Shown here one piece after another: positions 11,391 to 22,076 of a stretch of DNA of 64,000 nt. The position numbers were made by a program, and so were the translations under genes. Each line of letters begins with the position of its first letter. Within the stretch, counting starts at the first letter, position 1. A model generated the notes under the pieces. That model was not told the DNA's origin. It did not search any database and saw nothing but the letters and a program-made list of their open reading frames with translations. The stretch is from NCBI RefSeq assembly GCF_002288925.2, contig NW_022098001.1:1087205-1151204 (forward strand), read 5' to 3'. This DNA comes from Delphinapterus leucas (Eukaryota > Chordata > Mammalia > Artiodactyla > Monodontidae).

Positions 11391-12135
11391 TTTTTTTTTC
11401 TTTTAACATCTTTATTGGGGTATAATTGCTTTACAATGGTGTGTTAGTTTCTGTTTTATAACAAAGTGAATCAGTTATACATATACATATGTTCCCATAT
11501 CTCTTCCCTCTTGCGTCTCCCTCCCTCCCACCCTCCCTATCCCACCCCTCCAGGCGGTCACAAAGCACCGAGCTGATCTCCCTGTGCCATGCGGCTGCTT
11601 CCCACTAGCTGTCTACCTTACGTTTGGTAGTGTGTATATGTCCATGACTCTGTCTCGCCCTGTCACAGCTCACCCTTCCCCCTCCCCATATCCACAAGTC
11701 TGTTCTCCAGTAGGTCTGTGTCTTTATTCTTGTCTTACCCCTAGGTTCTTCATGACATTTTTTTTTCTTCTTAAATTCCATATATATGTGTTAGCATACG
11801 GTATTTGTCTTTTTCCTTCTGACTTACTTCACTCTGTATGACAGACTCTAGGTCTATCCACCTCATTAAAAACAGCTCAATTTCGTTTCTTTTTATGGCT
11901 GAGTAATATTCCATTGTATATATGTGCCACATTGTCTTTTTCCTTCTGACTTACTTCACTCTGTATGACAGACTCTAGGTCTATCCACCTCATTAAAAAC
12001 AGCTCAATTTCGTTTCTTTTTATGGCTGAGTAATATTCCATTGTATATATGTGCCACATCTTCTTTATCCATTCATCTGATGATAGGCACTTAGGTTGTT
12101 TCCATCTCTGGGCTACTGTAAATAGAGCTGCAATA
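11391..12135 (-). mobile_element. Young-type L1 3' end (antisense), with internal tandem duplication
   Basis: A poly-T at 11391-11400 is the complement of the L1 A-tail. It is followed by 'aacatctttattggggtata', the C-rich tract 'ccctccctcccaccctcc', and the complement of the ORF2 C-terminus (minus-strand peptide with KMWHIYTMEYYSAIKRNE). It is 5'-truncated near 12135. A 127-bp segment of the ORF2 end is present twice in tandem (11805-11931 and 11932-12059). Confidence 0.9.
11805..12059. repeat. 127-bp tandem duplication inside the L1 tail
   Basis: The bases from 11805 reappear at a spacing of 127 bp with no difference that I can see; the match runs to 12059. Both copies contain 'tatggctgagtaatattcca'. 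The normal L1 order has this segment once, as at 29750-29830. Confidence 0.95.
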
Positions 12136-14031
12136 CTTAAAATTATATATTTGCCTTGCATTTTATTACTGCCAGACAACACTGATTTATAGAGATCAAA
12201 TTAAATATAGCCTTGAACAATCAAAAGATGATAGGATGTTTTTAAAAAATTACAGTGAATTTTGCAGATCAGGTGGTATTCATCATTTACTGCTTAAAAC
12301 ATGAGAATGAAACAGTTGAAAAGAATATTTGTAACTTATAAACTCACTGAGACAGTAAGCAGAGGAAGTACAAACAGGAAGTAATTCTTTTAGGTTAATG
12401 TCACTAAGAAAGGTAGTAGAAATGGCGTGTATTCAGTATACTAATTCCTTTAAAAAGATATTAAGAATTAATGTCAAGGATCAGAGTTTATAGAGGAAGG
12501 AAGTACATTTAGAAAGTATCTAAATCAGTGGTTCTCAAGCTTTTAAGCTCCTTGAGGTACTGAATTTATAATTTACCTGATTATATCAAACTTGACTATA
12601 TTAGAAATGAAGCTATGTAATAATTTCCCTGCCTTCATGCTCAGAGTAGGTATATATCTCTGTAACAGTACCTGAAAGTGGGAGGAGACATATCCTAGTG
12701 CTAGTTGTTACTATGGGATGGACCTGAGGCTCACCATTAGGTTGGTGAGGAGGTATTCTCTTCTGGAAGAGTTAGAAACAACCAGAGCACCATTCAGGCA
12801 GCTGTCTATGAACCATCTTCCCTGGAAGCAGTCTGCACCCCTCTCCCCAAGTCTTCCTAATTACCAGGCAGTAAAATAGAGGACCATTTGTTGCCTGATT
12901 GGCCATACAATTTGGTCAGAGAATTTGCTACCAGTACCCACAGATTTACCTCAAATTGTATAAATTGAACCATAAGGCCCTCATATTTTTTCTTTAAGAG
13001 AGCCATGTCTCTATCAGCATCCCATCTTTCTCTCCAAAATCGCAGTGCGTTTGAGATTTTTAACTTCCCCATAAACTAGCAAGTTAGCCTGCCATAGTTT
13101 CATAGATGCTGGTAAAAGACATGAGACTCTTGGGTCAGAAACAAAGGACAGTTTATTACTGACAGCAGTAATATTAGCTAGAGTATCAACATTTGGACCA
13201 ATTCCCAGTGCCCCAGTTCCCACAGTGTAATATGGAGATGACAAGAAAGCTTGGCTGACCTTGCTCAGGAGAGAGAGGTTATGTTCATGCCACTGGACAG
13301 TAAAAAAAGCCTGCCTTTTGCTCTGGAGGGAGGCAGTTTACCTTCCACAGTTGTTTGCTTTAAAAACACCTTGAAGTAGTAGTCTAGAACATATTAGTGC
13401 TTCTGCTAGAAAGATGTGCAGAAATGAAAGAGTCCTTAGGATAATTGTCTCCCTGCAAGTTAATGTTCAGGTATCACAGTAATACTGGTGTCATAATGAG
13501 TGTGATTCAACTGAAAGCACTTCAGTTTCTTTCAGGGTTATGAGAATATAATGGATAATGTCAATTATTTGTTGCCAGTGGTTATTATTGACATTACTTG
13601 TGATGGACCTATTTGAAGTAGTCTTCAATTCCATTTTTACCTTCTGTTCTCTGAAAGGAAAGATAATTTTAGTTGCATATCACATATTTCTTGATTCTTA
13701 AAGTTTCTACACAGTTATCAAGCCCTCAGTCCACTAGAATTTAGCCTTTCCCTTGAGATATCAATGAGATTGTTACTTGACTGACAGAATTTTTTCTTAG
13801 AATATGAGTTCATATATACTGAGCATCTCTACAGGAAGAAACTCTTCTTAGAAGTTTTTGTTTTAGATAGAATATTTAATAAACTTTCATCTAGAATCTT
13901 AAAGGACAAGGATATTTTCAGAAACTATCCTAAGTGACAATCCCAGTTGGAAGACCTTTTATCAGACAACCTATGGCTCTTTTCTTTCTTTATTCAGCAG
14001 CCTTTTTCCCAGGATGATTGCCCCTCACACA
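12136..14031. other. Intronic sequence, nothing firmly recognised
   Basis: No exon-like frame with splice sites. 'aatcagtggttctcaagc' at about 12527 is reminiscent of the end of a MER20-like element, but the rest does not support it. Confidence 0.5.
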
Positions 14032-14117
14032 CCAGATAAGGGAAATTCCCTTATCTGGGAATTTATAGATACTTGACAATAATTTATTATTGTCAATTTA
14101 TAGATACTTGACAATAA
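14032..14117. repeat. Nested palindrome and direct-repeat cluster
   Basis: 14032-14058 is a palindrome with 13-bp perfect arms (ccagataagggaa) around a single central A. Next to it, a 23-bp segment at 14060-14082 is repeated exactly at 14095-14117, and gacaataat / attattgtc form a further inverted pair between them. Confidence 0.9.
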
Positions 14118-14599
14118 ATGTAGTTTGTTTGTTATTATGGACAATAAGCCTAACACAGGAATACAATTAGCCTGATTTGTGGCAAGGATAATACTACAAT
14201 ATAGTGGGGAAAAAGATGGTCAAAATAAATGGCTCTTAGTCTGTTAGATATCCATAGGAAAAATAATTTATTGACATTTACATCACACCATATGCAAAAA
14301 TCAATTACAGATGGATTGCATGTCTAAACATGAAACAGTAATTTAATAAAGCATATAGAGGAAAACAGACATTTTTGCGGCACAGGTAGAGATTATTTGA
14401 ACAGGACATGTAAAACACTAACTGTAAAAAAAAGATGTTCAGTTGGATCAAAATTAAAAATATTAAAAACATCTGTTTATCAAAAGATGCCATTATGAGA
14501 GTGAAAAAGGAAACTTGCAATGAGAAGATATTTGTAATACACGTATTTGACAGATGGTTCATATCTGGAACAGGGTCAGTAACCGTACTGGTTACCTAC
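14118..14599. other. Intronic sequence, possibly old L1
   Basis: Near 14290-14580 the sense-strand text ('gttggatcaaaattaaaaat', 'tcaaaagatgccattatgag') resembles a decayed sense L1M ORF2 end, with 'aagcatatagaggaaaacag' before it. The match is weak, and I see nothing else. Confidence 0.4.
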
Positions 14600-14779
14600 A
14601 GCCACCTGATTGGTAAAAAAGTTTTATTGGAACACAACCATAGACATTTATTTGTATATTGTCTGTGGCTTCTAATATACTACATCAAGAGAGTTGAATA
14701 GTTTTAACAGAGACCATATGGCCTTTAGGCCTGAAATATTTACCATCTGGCCCTTTGAGTAAAAGTTTGCTGATCCCTT
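14600..14779. repeat. hAT-type non-autonomous DNA transposon remnant
   Basis: 'aaagttttattggaacacaa', 'gtctgtggcttctaatatac' and 'agaccatatggcc...', ending in 'agtttgctgatccctt', match a widespread MER-class hAT element as I remember it. Only one terminus is clear. Confidence 0.6.
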
Positions 14780-16553
14780 CTTTAGACAGTACTATACTGG
14801 CTTGATTCTGTAGCTATGTAGTGAGTCTTGATTTCAGATAGGGTTAGTCTTGATCTTTTTTTTATTTTCCTAAATTGGTTTCGTTTTTGTAAAAACTTTA
14901 CAATCGGCTTTTCAATTTGTACAAAAACATCTGCTGGGATTGTCATTGGGATTGTGTTTAATTTGTAGGTCAACTTGAGGAGAATTGATATCTTAATAAT
15001 ATTGAGTTGTGTCATTCATGAACATTGTATGTCTCTGTTTACTTAGGTTTCCCTTAATGTTTCCTAGCAATATTTTGAAGCTTTTAGTGTTAAGTTTAAC
15101 ACCAGTATGTCATATTTTGGAAGCTGTTGTAATTAGTATATTTTTTTAATTCCCAATTTGTCTTTTACACAGAAATAAGGTTGAGTGACTTTATATTGTA
15201 ACTTATAAATTCTTGTTCCAGTGCTTTTTTGTAGATACGTCAGTATGTTTATGTATAGGATAATGCCTGTGAATTAAGATAGTTAACATTTCTTTTCAGT
15301 CAGTACACCTTTTATTTCTTTGTCTTGTCTTATTGTACTAGGTAGGACATCAGATGCAGCGTTGAATTTCATTGATGGGAGCAGAAATCCTTGTCTTATT
15401 CCTAGTCTTAGGAAGAAGGATTGAGTGGTTTACCATCAAATATGACGTTAGTTCTAGGGCTTACGTATGTTAGGTTGAGGAACTCATTTATAGTCTAGTT
15501 TGCTGAGATTTTTATCTTTTTAATCATGAATGTGTGTTGAATTTAAGTGCTTTTTGGGGCATTTGCTTGATTATATGGATTTTCTTCTTTCTGTTAATAT
15601 GTTCAGTTTTATCATTTAATTACAAAATTGTAACATGAGCATTATTTTAAGGATTTTTATTTCTATATTCATAAGGGATATTAATCTATGGTTTTCCTGT
15701 AATTTCTTCTTTAGGTAACAGTAATGCTGTCCTCATACTATGAATTGAGAGGTTTATTTTCTGAAAGAGTTTGTATAGGGTAGATATTATTTGCTCCTTA
15801 AATGTTTGGTAAAATTTATCACTGAAATTACCTGTGCCTGGAGATTTTTTGTGGGAAGGGTTTTAGTTACGAATTTAGCTTTGTTAGTAGATACAAAGCC
15901 ATTCCGATTTTCTCTTTCTTCTTTAGCTTGTGTTGATCATTGTTGTCCTTCAAGATATTAATCCATTCCATCCAAGTTGTTGAATTATTGCAGAAGTCCT
16001 CCAGAATACTCTCTCATTGTCTTTTTAATGTTTGTAGGATTGTAGTAATGGCCCCTCTATTTACTAATTATGGGTTTAATTTACTCCTCTTTTTCTAGTT
16101 TCTTAGGTGGAAACATAGGTAATTGATTTGTAGCACCTCTCCTCTGATAAATGCATCTAGAGCTATAGATTTCCATCAAAGTATCACTTAACCTTCATTC
16201 AATATATTTCATTTTATTTCAGCTTAACATATTTTCTAATATCCTTTGAGATTTCTTCTTTGACCCATGCTTATTTATAAGGTGGTGTTTTAATTTCCAA
16301 CTATGTAGGGATTTTTGTGATGTGTGTGTGTGTGTGTGTATACAGGTTTTTTTTTTTTTTAAACTGATTTCTCCTTTAACTTCATTGTGGTTAGGGATAA
16401 CCAGTCTTTTAAAATTTATGCAAACTTGTTTATAGCCGAGTACATACACGGTCTCTAGGTATTTTTTCCATATATACTTGAAAATATGTATATGCTGTGG
16501 TTGGGTGACCTCAATTTGTGTTTGGTCAAGTTGTATTAGGTTCAATAGCTGAG
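14780..16553 (-). repeat. Old L1M ORF2 (antisense), left part of a split element
   Basis: A minus-strand peptide at 14782-15015 contains 'TIPADVFVQIEKPIVKFLQK', typical of the ORF2 region after the reverse transcriptase. Further right follow antisense reverse-transcriptase and linker landmarks. It is interrupted at 16554 by a younger L1 and resumes at about 20262. A (TG)n run lies at 16321-16340. Confidence 0.75.
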
Positions 16554-17459
16554 GTTTTTTTTTTAAAATTTTTATTTTATATTGGTGTATAGTTGATTTT
16601 CAGTGTTTTGTGTTAGTTTCAGGTGTACAGCAAAGTGATTCAGTTACACATATACATGTGTCTATTTTTCAAATTCTTTTCCCATTTAGGTTATTATAGA
16701 ACACTGAGTACAGTTCCCTGTGCGATACAGTAGGTCCTTGTTGGTTATCTATTTTAAATATAGTAGTGTGTATATGTTAATCCCAAACTCCCAATTTTTC
16801 CTTCCCCCCCCCACCTTTCCCCTTTGGTAAACATAAGTTTGTGAGTCTGCTTCTGTTTTGTAAATAAGTTCACTTGTATCATTTTTTTAGATTCCACATA
16901 TAAGTGATATCATATGATATTTGTCTTTCTGTGTCTGACCTACTTCACTTAGTATGATAATCCCCAGGTCCATCCCTGTTGCTGCAAATGGCATTTCATT
17001 CTTTTTAATGGGTGAGTAATATTCCGTTGTATATATGTACCACATTTTCTTTATCCATTCATCTGTCAGTGGACATTTAGGTTGCTTCCATATATTGGCT
17101 ATTGTAAACAACAGTGCAATGAACATTAGGGTGCATGTATCCTTTTGAACCATGGTTTTCTCTGGATATACCCAGGAAAGTGGGATTGCTGGATCATACG
17201 ATAGCTCTATTTTTAGTTTTTTAGGGAACTTCCAATACTGTTCTTCATAGTGGCTATACCAACTTACATTCCCACCAACAGTGTAGGAGGGCTCCCTTTT
17301 CTCCACACCCTCTACAGCACTTATTATTTGTAGACTTTTTGATGATGGCCATTCTGACTGGTGTGAGGTTGACACCTCATTGTAGTTTGATTTGTATTTC
17401 TCTAATAACTAGCGATGTTGAGCATCTTTTCATGTGCCTCTTAGCCATCTGGATGTCTT

Positions 17460-17720
17460 TTTTTTTTTTTTTTTTTTTTTTTTNNNNNNNNNNNNNNNNN
17501 NNNNNNNNNNNNNNNNNNNNNNNNNNNNNNNNNNNNNNNNNNNNNNNNNNNNNNNNNNNNNNNNNNNNNNNNNNNNNNNNNNNTTTTTTTTTTTTTTTTT
17601 TTTTTCTTTTTTGGCTGTACCGCATGGCTTGTGGGACCTTAGTTTCCTGACCACAGATTGAACCCAGGCCCCCAGCAGTGGAAGTGCCAAGTCCTAACCA
17701 CTGTACCACCAGGGAATTCT
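17460..17720 (-). mobile_element. CHR-type SINE (antisense) containing the gap in its tail
   Basis: On the + strand it reads a long poly-T, then 'ttggctgtaccgcatggctt', 'cctgaccacagattgaaccc', and ends 'accaccagggaattct', the complement of a CHR SINE head. The flanks 'ctggatgtctt' (17449-17459) and 'ctgtatgtctt' (17721-17731) form an 11-bp target-site duplication with one mismatch. It lies inside L1 ORF2. Confidence 0.85.
17484..17583. other. Assembly gap (100 N)
   Basis: Exactly 100 N, a conventional placeholder for a gap of unknown size. It sits between two poly-T runs that are the A-tail of the antisense SINE. Translations across it are meaningless. Confidence 0.98.
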
Positions 17721-19524
17721 CTGTATGTCTTCTTTGGAGAAATGTCTATTTAGATCTTCTGCCCATTTTTTGATTGGGTTGTTTGTTGTTTTGATATTGA
17801 GCCACATGAGCTGTTTGTAAGTTTTGGAGATTAATCCCTTGTCGGTTGCATCGTTTGCAAATATTTTCTCCCATTCTCTGGGCTGTCTTTTCGTTTTGTT
17901 TATGGTTTCCTTTGCTGTGAAAAAGTTTTTGAGTTTAATTAGGTCCCGTTTGTTTATTTTTGTTTTTATTTCCATTACTCTAGGAGATGTATCAAAAAAG
18001 ATACTGCTGCAATTTATGTCAAAGAGTGTTCTGCCTGTGTTTTCCTCTAAGAGTTTTATAGTATCTAGTCTTACATTTAGGTCTTCAATCCATTTTGAGT
18101 TTATTTTTGTGTATGGTGTTAAAGAATGTTTTGATTTCATTCTTTTACATGTAGCTGTCCAGTTTTCCCAGCACCACTTTTTGAAGAGACTGTCTTTTCT
18201 CCATTGTATATTCTTGTCTCCTTTGTTGTGGATTAATTGACCATAGATGCGTGGGTTTATTTCTGGGCTTTGGTATATCTTTCCATCTGTTTGTGTCATC
18301 TTCAGTTTCTTTCATCAGTGTCATAGTTTTCTGACTACAGGTCTTTTATCTCCTTAGGTAGGTATATTCCTAGGTATTTTATTCTTTTTGATGCCAAGGT
18401 AAGTGGTATTGTTTCTTTAATTTCTCTTTCTGAGCTTTCTTTGTTAGTGTATAGAAATGCAACAGATTTCTGTGTATTAATTTTGTATCCTGCAACTTTA
18501 CCAAATTCATGGATGAGCTCTAGTAGTTTTCTGGTAGCATCTTTAGAATTTTCTATGTATAGTATCATGTCATCTGCAAACAGTGACAATTTTACTTCTT
18601 CTTTTCCAATTTGGATTTCTTTTATTTCTTTTTCTTTTCTGATTGCCATGGCTAGGACTTGCAAAACTATGTTGAATAAAAGTGGAAAGAGTGGACATCC
18701 TTGTCTTGTTCCTGATCTTAGAGGAAATTCTTTCAGCTTTTCACCATTGGGTACTGATATTAACTGTAGGTTTGTCATTTATGGCCTTTATTATGTTGAG
18801 GCATGTTCCCTCTGTGCCCACTTTCTGGAGAGATTTTATCATAAATGGGTGTTGAATTTTGTCAAAAGCTTTTTCTGCATCTACAGAGATGATCATATGG
18901 TTTTTATTCTTCAATTTGTTATTTTGGTTTATCACACTGATTGATTTGCAGATATTGAAAACTCCTTGCATCCCTGGGATAAATCCCACTTGGTCATGGT
19001 GTATTATCCTATTAATGTATTGTTTCTAGTTGTGGCCTTTTCTTTTCCACCTAGAGAAGTTCCTTTAGCATTTGTTGCAAAGCTGGTCTGGTGGTCTTGA
19101 CTTCTGTTAGCTTTTGCTTCTTTGTAAAGCTTTTGATATCTCTATCAAGTCTGAATGAGAGCCTTGCTGGGTAGAGTGTTCTTGGCTGTATGTTCTTCCC
19201 TTTCATCACTTTATCGTGGCACTCCCTTCTGGCCTGCAGAGTTTCTGCTGAGAAATCAGCTGATAACCTTATGGGACTTCTCTTTTACATTATTTGTTGC
19301 TTTTCCCTTGTTGCTTTTCTTCTTTTTTTCTTTGTCTTTAATTTTTGTCAGTTTGATTATTATTAGTGTCTCAGTATGTTCCTCCTTGGGTTTATCCTGC
19401 CTGGGACTCTCTGTGCTTCCTGGACTTGGGTGACTGTTTCCTTTCCCATGTTAGTGAAGTTTCCAGATATTATCTCTTCAAATATTTTCTCAGGTTCTTT
19501 TTCTCTCTTCTCCTTTTGGGACCC

Positions 19525-20052
19525 CTATAATTCGAATGTTTGTGAGTTTAATGTTGTCCCATAGTTCTGTTCGACTGTCCTCAGTTTTTCTTTATTCTGG
19601 TCTGTGGCAGTGATTTCCACTGTTCCGTCTTCAAGCTCACTTATCCGTTCTTCTGCCTCATTTATTCTGCTACAGATTACTTCTATTGTATTTTTAATTT
19701 CAGTTATTGTATTGTTCATCTCTGTTCTTTATATTTTTTAGCTCTTTGGTAAACATTTCTTGTATCTTCTTGGTCTGTGCCTCCATTCTTTTTCTGATAT
19801 TTTGGATCATCTTTACTGTCATTATTCTGAATTCTTTTTTGGGTTGACTGTCTCCACTTCACTTAGTTGTTCTTCTGGGGTTTTATCTTGTTCCTTTGTC
19901 TGCGACATGTTCCTCTGCCGTCTCATTTTATCTAAATTCTTGTGATTGTGGTTTCCATTCTGTAGGCTGCAGGGTTGTAGCTTTTCTTGCTTCTGCTGTC
20001 TGCCCCAATCTCGTTGTGCCTTCTTCTTTGTCTTTGCATGTAGGAATATCAT
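19525..20052 (-). pseudogene. L1 ORF1 remnant
   Basis: Minus-strand frames at 19525-19719 (INEAEERISELEDGTVEI, the coiled-coil/RRM border of L1 ORF1p) and 19822-20052 (QTKEQDKTPEEQLSEVE, the N-terminal region) are pieces of the L1 RNA-binding chaperone ORF1p. They are split by frameshifts. The C-terminal part is shortened, so no functional product is expected. Confidence 0.85.
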
Positions 20053-20261
20053 TTTTGGTAGGTTCCAGTGGTTTTTTTGTTGATGGTTGTTCAGCAGTTA
20101 TTTTGGTGTTTTTGTGAGAGGAGGTGAGCTTACATCCTCTACTCCGCCATCTTGTCTCCACCCAACATTTGACACTCGAGCCTCTGAATTCACAGGGGCA
20201 GGTGGTCCTCATGGTTGCCGCTGAGTCAGCAGAGTTTGTGGCTGCAGCTCTGCCTCCTCTC
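20053..20261 (-). promoter_or_regulatory. L1 5' UTR (antisense) with YY1-like motif
   Basis: Upstream of the ORF1 remnant, the minus strand reads 'gagacaagatggcggagtag' at about 20139-20158, the conserved start-proximal block of mammalian L1 5' UTRs. CAAGATGGCGG matches the YY1 core known to position L1 transcription. The segment is a decayed internal promoter; activity is inferred only. Confidence 0.6.
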
Positions 20262-20640
20262 AGTTAGTTGAATTTTTAATATCCTTTTTGTCCTTCTCTC
20301 TACTTACTACAGTTTCCAGGTGAGGAGGGTTACAATCTTCAACTGTAATTGTGAATTTTAAAGTTTCTCCTTTTAATTTTTAGTCTTGTCAGTCTTAATT
20401 CAAGTATTTTGAAGCTGTATAATATTAGGAGCATACACATTTAAGATTTTTTTTTTTGTTCTCTAGATGAACTGACCCTTTTATCATTATGAAATGCCTG
20501 TTTTTATCTCTGGCTAATACTCCTTGTCATGAAACATACTCTGTTTGATATTAGTGTAACCACAACAGCTTTCTTGTGATTAGTATTTATAGGATTAAAT
20601 TTTTTCCATCCTTAACCTGCAACATGTGTCTTAATATTTA
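20262..20640 (-). repeat. Old L1M ORF2 (antisense), right part of the split element
   Basis: 'cttttatcattatgaaatgc' and 'ctctgtttgatattagtgta' are antisense L1 endonuclease-region text and continue the old L1 interrupted at 16553. This is the host of the nested L1 insertion. Confidence 0.7.
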
Positions 20641-20649
20641 AAACATGTT

Positions 20650-21185
20650 TATTAGTTATCTGTTGCTATATAACCAGTTATCCCAAAACTTAGTGATTTA
20701 AAACAGAAACATTTATTATCTCATACTTTTGTGGGTCGGGAATTTGAAAGGCATTTAGCTTGGTGGTTTGGGTTCAGGATATTTCTTACAGTTGTACTGA
20801 AGGTGTTGGCCTGGGCTGCAGTCATCTGTAGCTTGACAGGGGCTTCAGGATCCACTTACAAGCTCACTCACGTGGTTGTTGGCAGGAAACCTCAGCTTCT
20901 AGCCATGTGAGCCCCTTCATAAGGTTGCTCATGACATGGCCACTGCCTTCCCTTAGAGTGAGTGATCTGAGTAGGGTTGTGGGGAGAACAGAAGTGACCA
21001 AGATGGAAATTGTAATGTTTTCTATAACTAGATCTTGGTAGTGATATACTGTTATTTCTTCTATATTCTGTTGGTCACACAGGCCCACTCTAGTACACTG
21101 TGAGTGGGGAAGACATAAGGCTGTGAATAAAAGAAGGCAGGGATCAAAGGGTGCCACTTTGGTAGCTGGCTATCATAGCCACTGA
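20650..21185 (-). repeat. Old LTR-like interspersed repeat (MaLR/ERVL type, antisense)
   Basis: 'ttagttatctgttgctatat', 'acttagtgatttaaaacaga', 'gggctgcagtcatctgtagc' and 'cattctgttggtcacacagg'-like text belong to a widespread mammalian repeat that I recognise but do not assign to a subfamily. The open frame at 20864-21157 is its shadow. Confidence 0.5.
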
Positions 21186-21695
21186 TATGGGCATTGGGGG
21201 CACTGGCATACCCATTGTTGCCAATGATTTATGGCCTTCTCACATGCAAAATAGGTACCCTGCAAAGGTCTCTTAAAGTCATATTCTAATATAGCATTCA
21301 ATCAAAGGCAAGTATATCATCACCTAAATCTTGTCCGGGTGTAGATGAGGATCCTTTAAGGACAGCTCCTTGGGTACAGTTGCTCTTGATCTGTAGCCCT
21401 GTGAACTAAAAGACTAGTTATCTGCTCCAGTATATCCAATATAACATGATGGGATAAGCATAGGATTATCACTGTACACATTTCTGTACAAAAGGGGGAA
21501 TATGGAAGGTACACAGGGGTGACAGGTCCAAAGCAATTCCAAAATCTAGCCAGGCAAAATGTTGGAAGTTTCTCAAGTAAGACTCAACCCTACTCTTATT
21601 TGGAAGTGTTTCTCCCTGGCTCTTGGTTCTTTCTTCTGCCCTCTGGGCTCTTGATTCCACCCTTTAGGTCATCTTTCCTTATTCCTGAGAGATTA
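21186..21695. other. Unclassified sequence between repeats
   Basis: It may be internal sequence of the preceding LTR-like element. No exon-like structure or named repeat is recognised. Confidence 0.4.
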
Positions 21696-21810
21696 CAGGC
21701 ATACCTCGTTTTATTGTGCTTTACTTCATTGCACTTCGCAGATACTGCAGTTTTTACAAATTGAAGGTTTATGGCAACCCTGTGTTGAGAAGTATCCTCT
21801 AGTTGACTCT
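21696..21810 (+). mobile_element. Tigger1 left-end fragment
   Basis: Begins after TA (21694-21695) with 'caggcatacctcgttttatt', the Tigger1 terminus, and continues with 'gcagatactgcag' and 'atggcaaccctgtgttgaga'. It breaks off near 21810. A second copy of the same terminus begins at 22077. Confidence 0.85.
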
Positions 21811-22076
21811 TGGCTTTTTTTTTAGTAACATGCTTAATTGAGGTGGTATTTTAGAACTGACAACTTAAGATTCAGCATCTGAATTCCTCAGTTTTGATAT
21901 GCACATGCCTCTGGCCAGGGCAGTAACTATTCCTGGGTGAAGATTGGTGGTCGGAAAGAATATGGTAGCTACAGAAACTGGCACCTGGATCAAGCTTCCA
22001 ACAGCACTGTACAAGCTACCACTATAGTATAAATCTAACCATGGCTGGTGTTCCAAAAAGCCTAAATTTGTCAATA

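Larger units (their letters stand above)
16887..18989 (-). pseudogene. L1 ORF2 remnant (endonuclease lost, RT partly present)
   Basis: Broken frames on the minus strand encode L1 ORF2p pieces. 18741-18989 holds [20 protein letters not shown] (RT palm). 18335-18778 holds [16 protein letters not shown] and [15 protein letters not shown], the latter keeping the catalytic FADD box. 17694-18299 is the region after the RT, and 16887-17375 the C-terminus (IYTTEYYSPIKKNEM). Frames are interrupted by the SINE with its gap, by the deletion at about 18270, and by frameshifts. The endonuclease domain is absent, so this copy cannot mobilise itself. Confidence 0.85.
16554..20261 (-). mobile_element. L1 element with 5' UTR, internally deleted (antisense, nested)
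   Basis: It starts with poly-T (16555-16564) and the complement of an L1 3' UTR. It contains ORF2 remnants to about 19010, inter-ORF sequence, ORF1 remnants (about 19525-20052) and a 5' UTR with 'ccgccatcttgtctcc' ending near 20261. Compared with the L1 at 29311-33400, about 310 bp of ORF2 are missing at about 18270. A SINE and the assembly gap sit inside it. It was inserted into an older antisense L1M. Confidence 0.85.

Noticed and set aside
17339..17709. Four long open frames across the N gap
   Set aside because: They are poly-Phe or poly-Lys plus undefined residues made by the poly-T and N run of an antisense SINE; not coding.
18441..18944. A 167-residue open frame on the + strand (and 31235-31744)
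   Set aside because: It is the complement of L1 ORF2 read in a shadow frame; the minus-strand peptide has the RT motifs.
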